Positions 62,752 through 64,000 of a stretch of DNA of 64,000 nucleotides are shown in pieces; position 1 is the first letter of the stretch, and each line of letters opens with the position of its first letter. The position numbers and the translations under genes are program-made. Below the pieces are notes generated by a model. It ran no database searches. It was given only the letters and a program-made list of their open reading frames with translations, and was not told where the DNA came from. The stretch covers positions 2,418,001-2,482,000 of the forward strand of contig NZ_CP046453.1 in the NCBI RefSeq assembly GCF_009734405.1. Reading direction: 5' to 3'. This DNA comes from Corynebacterium comes (lineage in GTDB: Bacteria; Actinomycetota; Actinomycetes; Mycobacteriales; Mycobacteriaceae).

Positions 62752-64000
62752 ATGTCGACGTCCTCCTTCACCGGCTCCAACCGCACGCTGACCGGCCTCG
62801 TCCTGGCGGTCCTCACCTTCTGGTTGTTCGCCCAGTCGGCGCTGAACATCGGCCCCGTGATGGCCACCGACACGGGACTTCCCCAGACCACCATGAACAC
62901 GGCGATTTCTCTGGCCGCCCTGTTCGCCGGCATGTTCGTCGTCATCGCAGGTGGTTTCGCCGACCGGATGGGTCGGGTGAGGTTCCTCTTCATCGGCCTG
63001 GCGATCAACATCGTCGGCTCACTGCTGGTCGCCGGCGCATTCGGGGGGCTTGCCGCACCGATGATGATCGGGGGTCGGGCCCTGCAGGGGCTGGCGGCGG
63101 CGTTCATCATGCCGACCTCCCTGGCCCTGGTGAAGGCGTACTGGATCGGCGAGGACCGTCAGCGGGCGGTCTCCATGTGGTCGATCGGCGCGTTCGGAGG
63201 TTCCGGCCTCGCGGCCATAGTCGGCGGCTTTCTCACCGGCACCGCCATCGGCTGGCGGGGGTTGTTCGTGCTCAGCGCAGTCGTGGCGGTGCTGGCGATG
63301 TGGCTGATCCGTCCGATGCCGGAATCGAGGCCGGCGGCCGGGATGGACAAGAAGCTGGACGTCCCCGGCATCGCCTCGTTCCTCATCGCGCTGCTGAGCG
63401 CCCAGATCGTGGCCACGCAGGGCTCCCGGCTGGGATGGACCAGCCCCGTGGTCCTGACGCTGGCGGTGGTGTGCGTGATCGCCCTGGTCATCTTCTTTCG
63501 GGTGGAGTCCGGAAACAACAACGCCTTCATCGACTTCCGGCTGTTCCGCAGCCGCTCCTTCTCAGGCGCGGTGCTGGCGAATTTTCTCATGAACTCGTGC
63601 ATCGGCGTCATGACGGTCGCCCTGTGGATGCTGCAGTTCGCCGGCGGGCTCTCCCCCGCCACGGCCGGCTACGTCACGGTGGGTTACGCGGTGTTCGTCA
63701 TTGCCTTCATCCGCGTCGGCGAGAAACTGCTGCAGAAGCTCGGCCCCCGGAAGCCCATGGCCCTCGGCGCGGCCACGATGTTCATCGCGATCCTGCTGCT
63801 GGGATTCACCAACCTGTACGCCACCTCGTACATCGTGCTGGCCGCGATCGGATTTTCCCTGTTCGGTCTCGGCCTCGCGTTCTTCGCCACCCCCGCGACG
63901 GACACCGCGCTGTCCTCCCTCCCGGACGAGTACGCCGGTTCCGGCGCGGGTCTGTTCAAGATGGCGTCCTCGCTCGGCGCGGCGTTCGGCCTGGCGGGCT
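62752..64000 (+). CDS. MFS multidrug transporter (DHA2 type), C-terminus beyond the window
   Basis: From ATG 62752 the frame is open to the edge (416 codons). At least 11 transmembrane helices are visible. Motif A is GGFADRMGRVRFLFIG. Motif C-like GALQGLAAAFIMPTSLALVK and the second-half GSGAGLFKMASSLGAAFGLAG fit the 14-helix QacA/SmvA-type exporters. The Shine-Dalgarno AAGGAAG lies before the ATG. The substrate is unknown. Confidence 0.92.
   Translation, partial: MSTSSFTGSNRTLTGLVLAVLTFWLFAQSALNIGPVMATDTGLPQTTMNTAISLAALFAGMFVVIAGGFADRMGRVRFLFIGLAINIVGSLLVAGAFGGLAAPMMIGGRALQGLAAAFIMPTSLALVKAYWIGEDRQRAVSMWSIGAFGGSGLAAIVGGFLTGTAIGWRGLFVLSAVVAVLAMWLIRPMPESRPAAGMDKKLDVPGIASFLIALLSAQIVATQGSRLGWTSPVVLTLAVVCVIALVIFFRVESGNNNAFIDFRLFRSRSFSGAVLANFLMNSCIGVMTVALWMLQFAGGLSPATAGYVTVGYAVFVIAFIRVGEKLLQKLGPRKPMALGAATMFIAILLLGFTNLYATSYIVLAAIGFSLFGLGLAFFATPATDTALSSLPDEYAGSGAGLFKMASSLGAAFGLAG

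Overview
The window is high-GC actinobacterial DNA and almost certainly the chromosome of a Corynebacterium. The genus-level markers are the tiny outer-membrane porin pair PorH/PorA next to a solitary groEL under a CIRCE operator, the glnX-glnH-pknG operon beside pta-ackA and fprA, a class II polyphosphate kinase, a corynebacterial-type N-acetylglutamate synthase behind def, and a six-gene mrp antiporter operon. I cannot name the species. I recognised no tRNA, rRNA, insertion sequence, prophage or CRISPR array.

Layout. 1-6.8 kb: ftsH (runs off the left edge), hpt, tilS and dacB on the minus strand, then ppa, a small membrane protein and a rhodanese. 6.8-11.2 kb: a MarR-type regulator followed by a 1297-residue Pls/PosA-type NRPS-like membrane enzyme. 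11.3-16 kb: a CDF metal transporter, ppk2, porA/porH and groEL. 16.07-32.17 kb: a nine-gene, tightly overlapping minus-strand operon. It encodes a GTPase, two von Willebrand factor A (vWA) proteins (one cytosolic, one exported and membrane anchored), a GAP1-like protein, two large proteins of unknown family, a 1202-residue tubulin-like protein and small membrane proteins. This is the most unusual content of the window. 32.2-34.5 kb: an M20 peptidase and an orphan LeuA-regulatory-domain protein preceded by a structured leader with a short ORF. 34.8-41.1 kb: mrpA(B)CDEFG. 41.2-46.7 kb: a minus-strand operon (DUF3263 protein, LytR_C protein, GCS2-type ligase, alpha/beta-hydrolase-like protein) diverging from def, the N-acetylglutamate synthase, a PhnB-like protein and exonuclease III. 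46.7-53 kb: cardiolipin synthase, a Bcr/CflA exporter, a Na/Pi cotransporter, an ABC exporter pair and a Nudix hydrolase. 53-64 kb: glnX-glnH-pknG, ackA/pta, fprA and an MFS drug transporter cut by the right edge.

How the genes work together. Much of the window is housekeeping: protein quality control, tRNA modification, pyrophosphate and acetate metabolism, nitrogen/2-oxoglutarate signalling through PknG, and envelope functions. The 16-kb operon looks like one co-translated machine. Its predicted parts are an extracytoplasmic vWA sensor or anchor, FG-rich cytoplasmic tails, a tubulin-like GTP-binding polymer candidate, a GTPase with its partner protein, and a second vWA protein. No nuclease, protease or toxin is recognisable in it. 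Many genes in the window start 6-7 bases after a TANNNT -10 element, which points to widespread leaderless transcription.
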